Translations under genes and position numbers: made by a program
NCBI RefSeq assembly: GCF_000332235.1
Contig: NZ_CM001775.1
Span: 2,572,230-2,636,229, forward strand
Source of the DNA: Geminocystis herdmanii PCC 6308
GTDB taxonomy: Bacteria > Cyanobacteriota > Cyanobacteriia > Cyanobacteriales > Cyanobacteriaceae
Length of the DNA stretch: 64,000 bases
Direction: 5' to 3'
Shown: piece by piece, positions 8,153-16,331 of the stretch
Layout of the letters: each line of letters starts with the position of its first letter
Position numbering within the stretch: position 1 is the stretch's first letter
Notes under the pieces: model-generated
Database searches by the model: none
Seen by the model: the letters and a program-made list of their open reading frames with translations, nothing else
What the model was told of the DNA's origin: nothing

Positions 8153-9838
8153 TTAATCATCATCAAAAAGATCATCCATATATATGACTTCATAGGAAGG
8201 TATTTCTTCTTCCAAATCCTCATCATCCTCAATTGGCTCAGGTTCAGGAATAGTTAATTTTTCTGCTATAGATTTTGCAGGATTTACCTTTTGATGGGCT
8301 AATTGGCGGCGTTCGAGCCTATTGTTTTTAGTGAGATTTTCCAAGAGAACTTCCCTCTCTAACATCGCTTCAAGTACAGCATCATTATTAATATTTTCTT
8401 GTTCTCGATTAAGATGTTTATTAATTGCCTTTAGTTCTCGTAATGATAGCCTTTCCGCCTCTAATCCTTGAGCATGGGCATAATCGAGGAATTGTTCGGT
8501 TCCATCATTCAAGCGTTCATAAACTAAGATTGTAGTTATATCTTCAGGATCATAGCGAATAGATACAATTTCTCCTGCCATTCCCCTTAGTTGCTCACTT
8601 TTATAGGTTATATTCTCAAACTGCAACGTGCCAAACTTCTGAATAGTCCTTCGGGTTTGCTTCATCAGGCAAATGTCCAGTTCCCTTTCTTCATAGGGTT
8701 CAGGCTCAACTACTAAACCATTTTCCCACAGTTGTATCCGAGCTTGGTCTTTTCTCCTGCCATCTGGTTTTTGATTATATTCATCTACAATATATTTCAC
8801 CAAAATAAATTCTAAATCTTTTAAGTTTAGACAAGCATTTTGATCAACATTTTCGGGTCGTTCCTGAACATTAGCACCTGTATAGCCTGGTAATTCTCTT
8901 AAAACATTATCATTTAGGGTACGAAAAAATCTTTCCACAATACCACCATCTGAAGGTCTTCTTCTTAAAGAACAAGTAAACCCTAATTCCACCGCTATTT
9001 GTTCTGTTAGATGAATGGAGCGAAAATCTTTACCACCATCAGTATAAAAATAAGTGGGAGTACCATAGGCAGTCCATTCATTTCGCAAACCATATTCTGA
9101 ACTATAGAATTTAGGTAAAATAGCATGGCGTAATGCCAAAGCATCTATTTGCGAACTAGGACTTTCAAAGCCTAAATAAAATCCCATTAAACAACGAGAA
9201 TATGAATCAATAATGATTGTTAACCAAGGACGATCTAACACGCCAAACTCGTCAACTAGGCGAACATCGAGACGAGTATGATCGCACTGCCAAACATCAT
9301 TACTTCCCTCTACTTCCAATTCCCTACCATCACGAGTGATATGGGTTAACTTTGAACCTGAATATCCTGGACTTCTTGCTTTACGTTTCCTATTTTGTTC
9401 TTCCACATATTGATCTATAATTCGATAAACAGTTTGATGACTGGGGTAGTCTTTTTTTTCTAAATCTAATTGTTTAGCACGTCCTTTTACTTTTAGAAAA
9501 ACTTGATGACGAATAATGCGTTTACCATTTTGATTTCCTTTCTTGTAGGTATCTAAGATGAAATCAAACCACTCTTGATCAATACGGATTGTACCTTTAT
9601 CCGCCCTAGTTTTGATTATGCCCACAAAACCTTCTTCTCGGTATTTTTTCATCAATCTTTCGATGGAGCGAATTGATATCCCCAACTTTTCAGCCGCTTG
9701 TTGTTTTCTTTCACGATATAAGGTGCGATCGCAGGGTTCAATCAGACTTTCAACGACTTCCATCCTTAACTTCACCTCATCCGTAATCTGTTCGTCTGAG
9801 GGAAGCCGATATACTTTTGGTTGCTTCGATAATGCCAT
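8153..9838 (-). CDS. tnsB: DDE transposase TnsB, V-K CAST type
   Basis: A 561-residue Mu/Tn7-family transposase. N-terminal helix-turn-helix DNA-binding domains (about 1-150, LGISIRSIERLMKKY), RNase H-like DDE core with D186 (WQCDHT), D267 (FYTDGGKDF) and E302 (GGIVERFF), then a beta-barrel and an acidic C-terminal tail ending YMDDLFDDD that in the family contacts TnsC. All three catalytic acids are present. V-K elements lack TnsA and therefore move by a replicative route that makes cointegrates; no tnsA is seen here either. First gene after the transposon left end, with about 280 bp of end sequence upstream. Confidence 0.94.
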   Translation of the reverse strand: MALSKQPKVYRLPSDEQITDEVKLRMEVVESLIEPCDRTLYRERKQQAAEKLGISIRSIERLMKKYREEGFVGIIKTRADKGTIRIDQEWFDFILDTYKKGNQNGKRIIRHQVFLKVKGRAKQLDLEKKDYPSHQTVYRIIDQYVEEQNRKRKARSPGYSGSKLTHITRDGRELEVEGSNDVWQCDHTRLDVRLVDEFGVLDRPWLTIIIDSYSRCLMGFYLGFESPSSQIDALALRHAILPKFYSSEYGLRNEWTAYGTPTYFYTDGGKDFRSIHLTEQIAVELGFTCSLRRRPSDGGIVERFFRTLNDNVLRELPGYTGANVQERPENVDQNACLNLKDLEFILVKYIVDEYNQKPDGRRKDQARIQLWENGLVVEPEPYEERELDICLMKQTRRTIQKFGTLQFENITYKSEQLRGMAGEIVSIRYDPEDITTILVYERLNDGTEQFLDYAHAQGLEAERLSLRELKAINKHLNREQENINNDAVLEAMLEREVLLENLTKNNRLERRQLAHQKVNPAKSIAEKLTIPEPEPIEDDEDLEEEIPSYEVIYMDDLFDDD

Positions 9839-10124
9839 TACCCAAAATAATTTACTATTAAACTCTTTTTACAGAATAGCATTTACTTTAAGAAACGACA
9901 ACTAATATATTAAATCATTTTCCAAAGGACAATTAAGCCTATCTAAAAATAAGCGACAGATAAAACTTGAAAAACAATAATAAACGACATTTAACTGTTG
10001 AAATAAGTGATCTCACTCATTAAGAAGATAAAAATGACTCGAACCCATGTATAATGGAATTTATAGAGATTTTTGACCCCGACAATAATATGAGAAATAG
10101 CGACACTTAATTATTGAATGTACA
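9839..10124. mobile_element. left end of the V-K CAST with TnsB-site-like repeats
   Basis: Non-coding segment between tnsB and the outer border. On the minus strand the end reads TGTACATTCAATAATTAAGT then GTCGC (10124 to 10100), the TGTACA...TGTCG form of V-K transposon ends. Similar (C/G)GACA motifs in the same orientation start at about 10079, 9984, 9953, 9927 and 9896, giving about six possible TnsB sites and probably overlapping the tnsB promoter. The bases just outside are TATTA (10125-10129), a candidate 5-bp target duplication. The right end and the second copy are not in the window; the element reaches from here past position 1. Confidence 0.8.
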
Positions 10125-10305
10125 TATTAGAAGTCTTGTTCTATGCCTAGTTTTAAAGGTTAAAAGTAGAGTATGGACTCTGAATTATTCTGAATTTTTA
10201 CAAAAATTTACAAAATTGCAAAGTATTGCAACAAAATTGCGATTTTTTTTCCTTAATCTTTTACAATAAATTTTTCAAATACGTTTATTTAAGGATAAAA
10301 AATTA
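10125..10305 (+). other. psaK upstream region, target of the CAST insertion
   Basis: This 181-bp AT-rich stretch holds the presumed psaK promoter and leader. The transposon sits directly upstream, so regulatory sequence farther out has been displaced. No tRNA or other usual CAST attachment gene is seen. The candidate guide at 70-88 does not match it by eye. Confidence 0.4.
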
Positions 10306-10569
10306 ATGCTATATCTCAATACCTTCTTAGCTAGTATTCCTGCTACCGTTGAATGGAATACTAATGTTGCACTAACCATGATTATCTGTAACATTATAGC
10401 GATCGCATTTGCTAAGTTTACCGTAAAATATCCCAGTGCTGATCCTCAATTACCTAGCCCCACTTTTTTTGGTGGTTTTGGCTTACCTGCGGTATTAGCC
10501 GCCACTAGTTTTGGACATATTTTAGGGGTGGGAGTTATCCTTGGATTAACTAATTTTGGTGTTTTATAG
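10306..10569 (+). CDS. psaK: photosystem I reaction centre subunit PsaK
   Basis: An 87-residue thylakoid membrane protein of the PsaK family (subunit X): two hydrophobic helices, about residues 22-38 and 60-84, joined by the polar loop VKYPSADPQLPSPTFFGGFG. PsaK sits at the edge of photosystem I and helps bind antenna chlorophyll and, in cyanobacteria, take part in energy transfer from phycobilisomes. The ATG at 10306 follows AAGGATAAAAAATTA, an acceptable ribosome site. The convergent neighbour is ycf37, also a photosystem I factor. The CAST lies 182 bp upstream. Confidence 0.93.
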   Translation: MLYLNTFLASIPATVEWNTNVALTMIICNIIAIAFAKFTVKYPSADPQLPSPTFFGGFGLPAVLAATSFGHILGVGVILGLTNFGVL

Positions 10570-10571
10570 GA

Positions 10572-10640
10572 ATTAGATAATGGGTAATAGGTAGTAGGTA
10601 ATAGGTAATAGGAATGGGGAATCAGGAATTATAAGCCACT
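10572..10640. repeat. short tandem AGGTAAT-type intergenic repeat
   Basis: Run of degenerate GGTAATAGGTAGTAGGTAATA heptads followed by GGAATGGGGAATCAGG. It is the kind of short tandem repeat seen between many cyanobacterial genes; related runs occur at 14280-14315 (TTTTAGG units) and 57421-57450 (CAGGTAA units). Confidence 0.7.
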
Positions 10641-10669
10641 GTTAATTGTTAATTGTTAATTTCTAATGG

Positions 10670-11194
10670 TTAATTTTTGACAAGACGTTTTTCTAAAGAT
10701 TCAACTCGTTTGAGTGCGATCGTATTTTTAGGATCATATTCTAAAGTTTTTTGATAACATTCCAAGGCAGGAGAAACTAAGATTTTTTTCTCGTAAACAT
10801 TGCCTAAATTATTAAGGGCGATGGTATATTCAGGGTATAATTTAATTGCTTCTTTATAGTTTTTGATAGCAAGATCATATTGTTCTTGAGAAAAGTAAGA
10901 AAAACCTAAAGCATTATAAATTAAAGCCTTATTTTCGGGTTCAATATTTTGTGCTTTTAAGGCTCTTTGTAGTAATTGTACCGCTTGAACAAAGAGTTTT
11001 TTATCTAAATAAATACTAGCTAATTCATAATATTCTTGGGGAGTGCCTCTTTCATTTTTTAACTTATTTTGGAGTTTAGAAAAACGGGATTCAATTTTTC
11101 TTGTTTTAATAATTTGCCTTAATAAAACAATGGCAACAATCCCTAATAAACCTAGTAAAATAGAGATATAAAGAACGGGTAAATTTTCACGCAT
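10670..11194 (-). CDS. ycf37: Ycf37-like TPR protein for photosystem I assembly
   Basis: A 174-residue protein with one N-terminal membrane helix (about 6-25) followed by about three TPR repeats (about 50-165, for example ALIYNALGFSYFSQEQYDLA and AYALNNLG-like IALNNLGNVYEKK). Size, N-terminal helix and repeat layout match Ycf37 of cyanobacteria (about 173 residues), which helps assemble and stabilise photosystem I. Its location facing psaK supports this. A generic TPR protein cannot be fully excluded. Confidence 0.75.
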   Translation of the reverse strand: MRENLPVLYISILLGLLGIVAIVLLRQIIKTRKIESRFSKLQNKLKNERGTPQEYYELASIYLDKKLFVQAVQLLQRALKAQNIEPENKALIYNALGFSYFSQEQYDLAIKNYKEAIKLYPEYTIALNNLGNVYEKKILVSPALECYQKTLEYDPKNTIALKRVESLEKRLVKN

Positions 11195-11356
11195 AAATGT
11201 AAAACTTTTTCATAATTATTTTGTTATTTTCTTATTTTACCATAAGCTCGATCGTTCAGTTTTAACTCAATCTATTCTTTGTATCTTCGTTTTTTTTCTC
11301 TTATTTTTAGCTCAATTATCTCTTCTATTATACATTTTCATTAAGTATAAATATTC

Positions 11357-11413
11357 GTTTGTAGTAAGGGTTTTAACCCTGATTAATTAATGGCTAAAGC
11401 CATCACTACAAAC
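11357..11413. repeat. 57-bp palindromic intergenic repeat, copy 1
   Basis: Begins GTTTGTAGT and ends ACTACAAAC (9-bp terminal inverted repeat), with two inner palindromes AGGGTTTTAACCCT and TGGCTAAAGCCA. A copy differing at one base is at 42629-42685 and a half copy at about 37778-37803. It has the look of a small non-autonomous element (MITE or REP type). It ends exactly at the folD stop codon. Confidence 0.85.
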
Positions 11414-12283
11414 TTATTTTTTATTCTCCAAGAGATAACTTTCATAGGTGTTTTGTAATAACATGGCGACAGTCATCGGACCTACTCCCCCCGGCACAGG
11501 AGTAATATAACTAGCGATTTCTTTAACTTCATTATAGGCAACATCTCCCACTAAACGCCCTTTGCCGTCAGAGGTTTCTATACGGTTAATGCCAACATCA
11601 ATAACGACTGCATGGGGTTTCACCATGTCAGCAGTAATCATTTCGGGTTTCCCTACGGCAGCGATTAATATATCCGCTTCTTGACAAACTTGAGCTAAAT
11701 TAGCGGTTTTGGAATGGGCGATGGTGACGGTAGCATTTTCTTCGAGTAGCATTAAGGCTAAAGGTTTACCCACTAAAATACTTCTGCCGACAACTACGGC
11801 TTTTTTTCCTGCTATGGGGATATTATATTCTCTCAAAATTTCCATCACTCCTGCTGGAGTACAACTTCTTAAACCTTTTTCTCCTCTAACTAATTTACCT
11901 AAATTCACGGGATGAAGTCCATCAGCATCTTTTTCTGGTGCGATCGTATGTAATAATGCAACAGAGTTAAAATGATCAGGTAAGGGTAATTGTACTAAAA
12001 TACCATCAACATTAGGATCATGGTTTAATTCTTCGATGACGGCGGTTAACTCCTCTTGACTGGTGTTAGCAGGAAAATGTCTGCCAAAGGAAGCCATACC
12101 GATTTTTGTACAAGATTTTTCTTTATTGCTGACATAAACTGCACTAGCAGGATTATCTCCTACCATTAACACCGCTAATCCGGGAGGACGTTTTTTTTTT
12201 GTCATTGCCTCTTTGATGGCAACTTGTAAACGAGATTGTACTTTTTTGGCTAAACTTTTACCGTCTAAAATTTGAGCGACCAT
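11414..12283 (-). CDS. folD: FolD, methylenetetrahydrofolate dehydrogenase/cyclohydrolase
   Basis: A 289-residue protein, the normal FolD length. Catalytic segment [14 protein letters not shown] contains the family lysine (K of the NKEK motif), followed by QLPLPDH and the dinucleotide-binding [12 protein letters not shown]; it ends with [16 protein letters not shown]. It converts methylene-tetrahydrofolate to formyl-tetrahydrofolate in two steps in the cytosol. I prefer ATG 12283 (MVAQILDG), since an upstream ATG at 12325 would add 14 residues without similarity. Monocistronic; a repeat forms its 3' border. Confidence 0.95.
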   Translation of the reverse strand: MVAQILDGKSLAKKVQSRLQVAIKEAMTKKKRPPGLAVLMVGDNPASAVYVSNKEKSCTKIGMASFGRHFPANTSQEELTAVIEELNHDPNVDGILVQLPLPDHFNSVALLHTIAPEKDADGLHPVNLGKLVRGEKGLRSCTPAGVMEILREYNIPIAGKKAVVVGRSILVGKPLALMLLEENATVTIAHSKTANLAQVCQEADILIAAVGKPEMITADMVKPHAVVIDVGINRIETSDGKGRLVGDVAYNEVKEIASYITPVPGGVGPMTVAMLLQNTYESYLLENKK

Positions 12284-12509
12284 GTTAGTATGATTAAAAT
12301 TAAAATTAGAAGTTTCGCAAAACAATTATTTTTATGACATTTTTACACTATAAATAGTGATTGGTGGGTAATACTCACAGTTCATTTAGAGTTAGTGCGT
12401 AAGTCCTAAAAATAAATTGAAAAATAAGTTCAATCCTGAGATTGCTTTTTTTATTGCCTCTAGTATCCTGTATTTTATCGGTAAAATATCGTTTTTTGAA
12501 TGAATTTTT

Positions 12510-12895
12510 ATGAAGTTAGTCTTTAAATCTGTCAATTTATTATCATTATCTTTTTTTTTTGGGGAATAACAGGTTGTACCTATTTAATCGATTTAGGGTT
12601 AGCTTCTCCTCAAGTTATCGAAATTAATGAGATTCAAAATCAAGATTCTACAGAAACTCTTAGGATTGAAGGCACTGTAGAAAAAATTATACCTCTGCTC
12701 GATCGAAAGGGTATAGAAGTTAAAGATCAAACAGGTTCTATTTGGGTTGTGACCAATAATAATAATGATATGCCAAAAGTGGGCGATCGAATTATGTTAG
12801 AAGGAATTTTAAAGTCGAAAGAGATTATCCTTGACGATGAAACATTAAATGAGTACTATTTACAACAAACTAACCATGAGTTGAGTAATAAGTAA
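12510..12895 (+). pseudogene. small lipoprotein gene with a frameshift in a T10 tract
   Basis: ATG 12510 starts a signal peptide (MKLVFKSVNLLSLSFFF) and runs into a stop (TAA 12567). One extra T in the run at 12551-12560 would join it to the frame that gives WGITGCTYLIDLG, a lipobox ending in the lipidated Cys, and then about 100 residues (VEKIIPLLDRKGIEVKDQTG, IWVV, GDRIMLEGIL) to TAA 12895. The mature part looks like a small OB-fold domain. Reads as an envelope lipoprotein of unknown role. The shift may be a real mutation, a slippage site that allows some expression, or a sequencing error. Confidence 0.65.
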
Positions 12896-13003
12896 ATCCG
12901 AAAGTTTGATATAACAAAACGATATGTCCTATTTGATGATTAACTATTCAGAAAACAATCACATAGGGTAAAATGAATCTCATTGGCACTTATTGAACAG
13001 ATT

Positions 13004-13528
13004 ATGTTTAAATTTCTCAAACAAGTAACTGATTACGCCAAAGGAAGCGTAGAAGCGGCAAAGTATATTGGGCAAGGATTTGCCGTTACTTTTGATCACA
13101 TGAGTCGTCGCCCTGTAACGGTACAATATCCCTATGAAAAACTTATCCCCTCCGAAAGATTTAGGGGGAGAATTCATTTTGAATTTGATAAATGTATCGC
13201 TTGTGAAGTCTGCGTGAGAGTTTGCCCGATTAACTTACCTGTCGTTGATTGGACGTTTAACAAGGCTGTTAAAAAGAAAGAATTAAAACACTATAGTATC
13301 GATTTCGGTGTCTGTATTTTTTGCGGTAATTGCGTAGAATATTGTCCGACTAACTGTTTATCGATGACAGAAGAATATGAGTTGGCAGCGTACGATCGAC
13401 ATGAATTAAACTATGATAATGTCGCCTTGGGGAGATTACCAACTAAAGTAACAGAAGACCCTATGGTAACACCTTTAAGAGAATTAGGATACTTACCCAA
13501 AGGAGTGATTGAACCTCATCAAAAATAA
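13004..13528 (+). CDS. ndhI: NDH-1 subunit NdhI, two [4Fe-4S] ferredoxin-type protein
   Basis: A 174-residue NdhI with two 4Fe-4S motifs, [12 protein letters not shown] and [12 protein letters not shown]. In the thylakoid NDH-1 complex these clusters carry electrons from ferredoxin toward plastoquinone (respiration and cyclic flow around photosystem I). ATG 13004 (MFKFLKQV) was chosen over a TTG at 12983. It is followed by ndhG and ndhE. In most cyanobacteria ndhA lies just upstream in an ndhAIGE operon; here the preceding gene is the frameshifted lipoprotein and ndhA is absent. Confidence 0.95.
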   Translation: MFKFLKQVTDYAKGSVEAAKYIGQGFAVTFDHMSRRPVTVQYPYEKLIPSERFRGRIHFEFDKCIACEVCVRVCPINLPVVDWTFNKAVKKKELKHYSIDFGVCIFCGNCVEYCPTNCLSMTEEYELAAYDRHELNYDNVALGRLPTKVTEDPMVTPLRELGYLPKGVIEPHQK

Positions 13529-13670
13529 TGGATAATGAACGATCGATCGTTGATAATATGTTAAAAATTCTTAGTTGAAAATAACAAGGTCGATCGATTA
13601 TTCTTATCTATAGACAATTTGTAATAATCCTATAGTTAATTAAATATTTTAGTCAAGGTATATTAAAATC

Positions 13671-14279
13671 GTGGAAATCTCCCAAAGTGTGCAGTTTATC
13701 GCCTTCGTCATCCTCTCTGTTTTAATGATTGGTACAGCCTTAGGTGTGGTTTTATTTGATAATATCGTTTACTCGGCTTTCCTTTTGGGGGGAGTCTTTA
13801 TGAGTATTTCTGGTTTATATATTCTTCTCAATGCGGATTTTGTCGCCGCTGCCCAAATCTTAGTTTATGTAGGTGCGGTTAACGTACTAATTTTGTTTGC
13901 GATCATGTTGGTGAACAAAACTGAAATTTTCCAACAAGTAAAAGGAAGATTAATTCGTCAAGTGACAACTGGTTTAGTTTGTCTTGGTTTATTCGCTTTG
14001 TTGAGTACAATGGCTTTAGTTACTCCTTGGCAATTATCCAGTATCTCTCCCGCCGTGGTTGAAAATACGATCGTGGCAATGGGTAAACATTTCTTTAGTG
14101 ATTTTCTCTTACCCTTTGAAGTTGCTTCCGTTTTATTGTTAATGGCGATGGTAGGCGCAATTATTTTGGCGCGTAGAGATTTAATTCCCGAAGCGAAACA
14201 AACTAGAGAAATTTACACCACATCCCTTACTCTACCCGAAAAACCTAGAGATTTAATTTCTACAGGCAAAGAAAATTAG
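13671..14279 (+). CDS. ndhG: NDH-1 subunit NdhG
   Basis: A 202-residue protein with five hydrophobic helices (about 8-28, 32-52, 57-80, 95-115, 145-167), the NuoJ/NdhG family, including AAQILVYVGAVNVLILFAIML. It is a membrane-arm subunit of NDH-1. The start is a GTG at 13671 preceded by AAGGTATATTAAAATC. It lies 142 bp after ndhI and 60 bp before ndhE, probably cotranscribed with both. Confidence 0.94.
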   Translation: MEISQSVQFIAFVILSVLMIGTALGVVLFDNIVYSAFLLGGVFMSISGLYILLNADFVAAAQILVYVGAVNVLILFAIMLVNKTEIFQQVKGRLIRQVTTGLVCLGLFALLSTMALVTPWQLSSISPAVVENTIVAMGKHFFSDFLLPFEVASVLLLMAMVGAIILARRDLIPEAKQTREIYTTSLTLPEKPRDLISTGKEN

Positions 14280-14315
14280 GTTTTAGGTTTCAGGTTTTAG
14301 GTTTTAGGTTTTAAT
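14280..14315. repeat. TTTTAGG tandem repeat inside the ndh operon
   Basis: About five imperfect copies of GGTTTTA/GGTTTCA between ndhG and ndhE. It belongs to the short tandem repeat class seen elsewhere in the window. Confidence 0.7.
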
Positions 14316-14339
14316 CAATTACTCACATTGAAATAAATT

Positions 14340-14651
14340 ATGGAAATACAATTACAATATTTTTTAATTTTAGCCGCCGCTTTATTCTGCATCGGAATCT
14401 ATGGTTTAATTACCAGTCGTAACGCTGTGCGAGTTTTAATGTCGATCGAATTGTTACTTAATGCTGTTAATCTTAATTTAATGGGATTTTCTAACTATTT
14501 AGATCCGGGTGAAATTAAAGGACAAGTATTTGCGGTATTCGTCATTACTATTGCAGCCGCCGAAGCAGCCGTGGGTTTAGCTATTATCTTAGCTATTTAT
14601 CGTAACCGTGACACCATCGATATGGAGCGTTTTAACCTCCTTAAATGGTAA
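14340..14651 (+). CDS. ndhE: NDH-1 subunit NdhE
   Basis: A 103-residue NuoK/NdhE family protein with three membrane helices (about 5-23, 27-50, 62-85) and the conserved segment [15 protein letters not shown] with a buried glutamate used in proton pumping. Third gene of the ndhI-ndhG-ndhE set. ATG 14340 follows a repeat tract and has only a weak ribosome site. Confidence 0.95.
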   Translation: MEIQLQYFLILAAALFCIGIYGLITSRNAVRVLMSIELLLNAVNLNLMGFSNYLDPGEIKGQVFAVFVITIAAAEAAVGLAIILAIYRNRDTIDMERFNLLKW

Positions 14652-14693
14652 TAGATAATTAGGAATGAGGAATTTTTCTTATAATTTTTTTAA

Positions 14694-15269
14694 ATGATTA
14701 AACATATTTTTTCTGATAAAATTTTTAGGTTTTTATTAATTTTATTAACCTACTTTTTTTATGAAATTATCACTTTAAAATATCAACAAAACCTATTAAA
14801 TACAAAGATTTTAGCTGAAGAAATTAGTTTTTTTAGATATTCCCCTCGTCTAGTTCGATCGACTCCTACCTTTAGAATGTCTGATGTAATTTCTACTTAT
14901 ATTTTTGAGATAGAAATCCCTGAAAATGCCGACAATAATCTTGCAAAAGTTATTATAAATCAACAAGCAAATTTGGAAACTATTACTTTTTTTCCTGAAG
15001 ATAGTCAGGCTTTTATTATCAACGGAAAAGAAAGATCGATCGAAGCTAATTTTACCTTAGATACTGATGGAAAAAACGCAATAATTGTCAACTTATTACA
15101 ACCAGTACAAGCAGGAGAAAAACTTAAATTAGCCATCAAAACGCGTAATCCTGTTTACGGTGGAATTTATCAATTTGGTGTCACTGTTTATCCCGAAGGT
15201 AACAATCCTCAGAGTTTGTATTTAGGTAACGGCAGATTTTCTTTCGATATGCGCGGAGGAAGATTTTAA
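14694..15269 (+). CDS. DUF2808 secreted protein
   Basis: A 191-residue protein with an N-terminal hydrophobic signal/anchor (about 10-25) and a DUF2808-type domain: FEIEIPENADNNLAKVIINQ, ITFFPEDSQAF, and a C-terminal GIYQFGVTVYPEGNNPQSLYLGNGRFSFD. The family is largely confined to cyanobacteria, is predicted to be exported, and has no known function. It follows ndhE by 42 bp and may be read through from it. Confidence 0.75.
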   Translation: MIKHIFSDKIFRFLLILLTYFFYEIITLKYQQNLLNTKILAEEISFFRYSPRLVRSTPTFRMSDVISTYIFEIEIPENADNNLAKVIINQQANLETITFFPEDSQAFIINGKERSIEANFTLDTDGKNAIIVNLLQPVQAGEKLKLAIKTRNPVYGGIYQFGVTVYPEGNNPQSLYLGNGRFSFDMRGGRF

Positions 15270-15374
15270 ATTGTCTCAAATTCAGACAATTAATTAGGAT
15301 TTACTGAAAATGAAAAAGTCCTTTAAAGTATATATATATTATAGTTTTATATAAAAAACTTGGGTAGATCAATC

Positions 15375-15707
15375 TTAATTATCCGTAGCAGAAAGAGTTA
15401 ACAAAAAACAAAGATTATCCGTAGCTTGTAAGGCGTGGAGGGCGTGACTTGGCATTATTACAAATACCCCTTTAGTCAAAGTAATTTTTTCTCCTTCTAA
15501 GGTTAATATCCCATCCCCTTCCATGACATTAATGGTGGCATTGCGACTGGATGTATGTTCAGAAATTTCTGTATTTTTTGCTAAACAAAACAGGGTATAT
15601 TGACAGTTTTTATCTTTGAGTAAAACTTTACTTAAAATACCTTCTATGGGATATTCGATATGATCTTGAAGGTTAACAAAACTAGATTTTAATTCTAATA
15701 TAGACAT
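15375..15707 (-). CDS. cupin-domain protein
   Basis: A 110-residue single-domain cupin: the C-terminal motif GILTLEGEKITLTKGVFVIMP is clear. The first motif (EISEHTSSRNATINVMEGDG) retains H at about residue 50 and E at about 63. It might bind a metal or small molecule. Similar to small cupins described as cytoplasmic proteins of unknown role. Confidence 0.7.
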   Translation of the reverse strand: MSILELKSSFVNLQDHIEYPIEGILSKVLLKDKNCQYTLFCLAKNTEISEHTSSRNATINVMEGDGILTLEGEKITLTKGVFVIMPSHALHALQATDNLCFLLTLSATDN

Positions 15708-15848
15708 AATTAAATTATTGATGGTTAGACTATTATAGCAGTCGCCATAATAGTTAAAATATTTTGATATTATTCCTTTGGGTCAAAATGATCACTAAAA
15801 TATTTAAAAGATATAGTAAATCAATTATTTTATTGCTATATTTTCATT

Positions 15849-16094
15849 TTAAGCCACTTGTAAAATTTTTTCTGATAACAGACACATTTGAGGCAACAAA
15901 CAAAATAAATTCGATAAAACTCTTAATTCTTCAGGATAGCAAGGCTTTGGATAGTCTTCTAACCAAATAGGAGGCACAAGCATGAAATCATATTCTTCTA
16001 CATAATATATTTTCCCACCATCTTTTTTAAATTGAACGGGTGTACCAGATTGATATACTTTAGCTTCTTCTTGTTCCCATGTTGTCCAATCCAT
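15849..16094 (-). CDS. small conserved-type hypothetical protein
   Basis: An 81-residue protein from ATG 16094 (MDWTTWEQEEAKVYQ), preceded by AAAGGTGAG. Rich in acidic and aromatic residues (KIYYVEEYDF, PPIWLEDYPKPCYPEELRVL), no membrane segment or known domain. I do not recognise a function. A plus-strand open frame at 15764-15970 overlaps it and is less convincing. Confidence 0.5.
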   Translation of the reverse strand: MDWTTWEQEEAKVYQSGTPVQFKKDGGKIYYVEEYDFMLVPPIWLEDYPKPCYPEELRVLSNLFCLLPQMCLLSEKILQVA

Positions 16095-16331
16095 TTTTCT
16101 CACCTTTACTAAACTGTCTGTATAAAATTATACTAAATGTTTTTATTAATGTCAGGAATTTTTAACATTTGTTAAAGATAGTGTTATTTTTTTTATATTT
16201 TTGGAGGTATTGACTAATTGTAATGTGAGAGAATATCATAAAGACTTAGGATTACACTCTTAAAAAAAATCTATAATTAATATCTCTTTGCTGTAAAATT
16301 ATTTAACCGATGTAAAAATCATAGCTTAATA

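Noticed and set aside
10125-10200. Protospacer for the candidate guide at 70-88 next to the left end
   Set aside because: Only a short TACTTTT-like stretch is shared and at the wrong offset from the PAM.
10572-10625. CRISPR array made of AGGTAAT units
   Set aside because: Units are 7 bp with no spacers; ordinary short tandem repeat.
15764-15970. 68-residue plus-strand frame
   Set aside because: Overlaps the better-supported reversed small gene (ribosome site at 16095-16103) and lacks a ribosome site.
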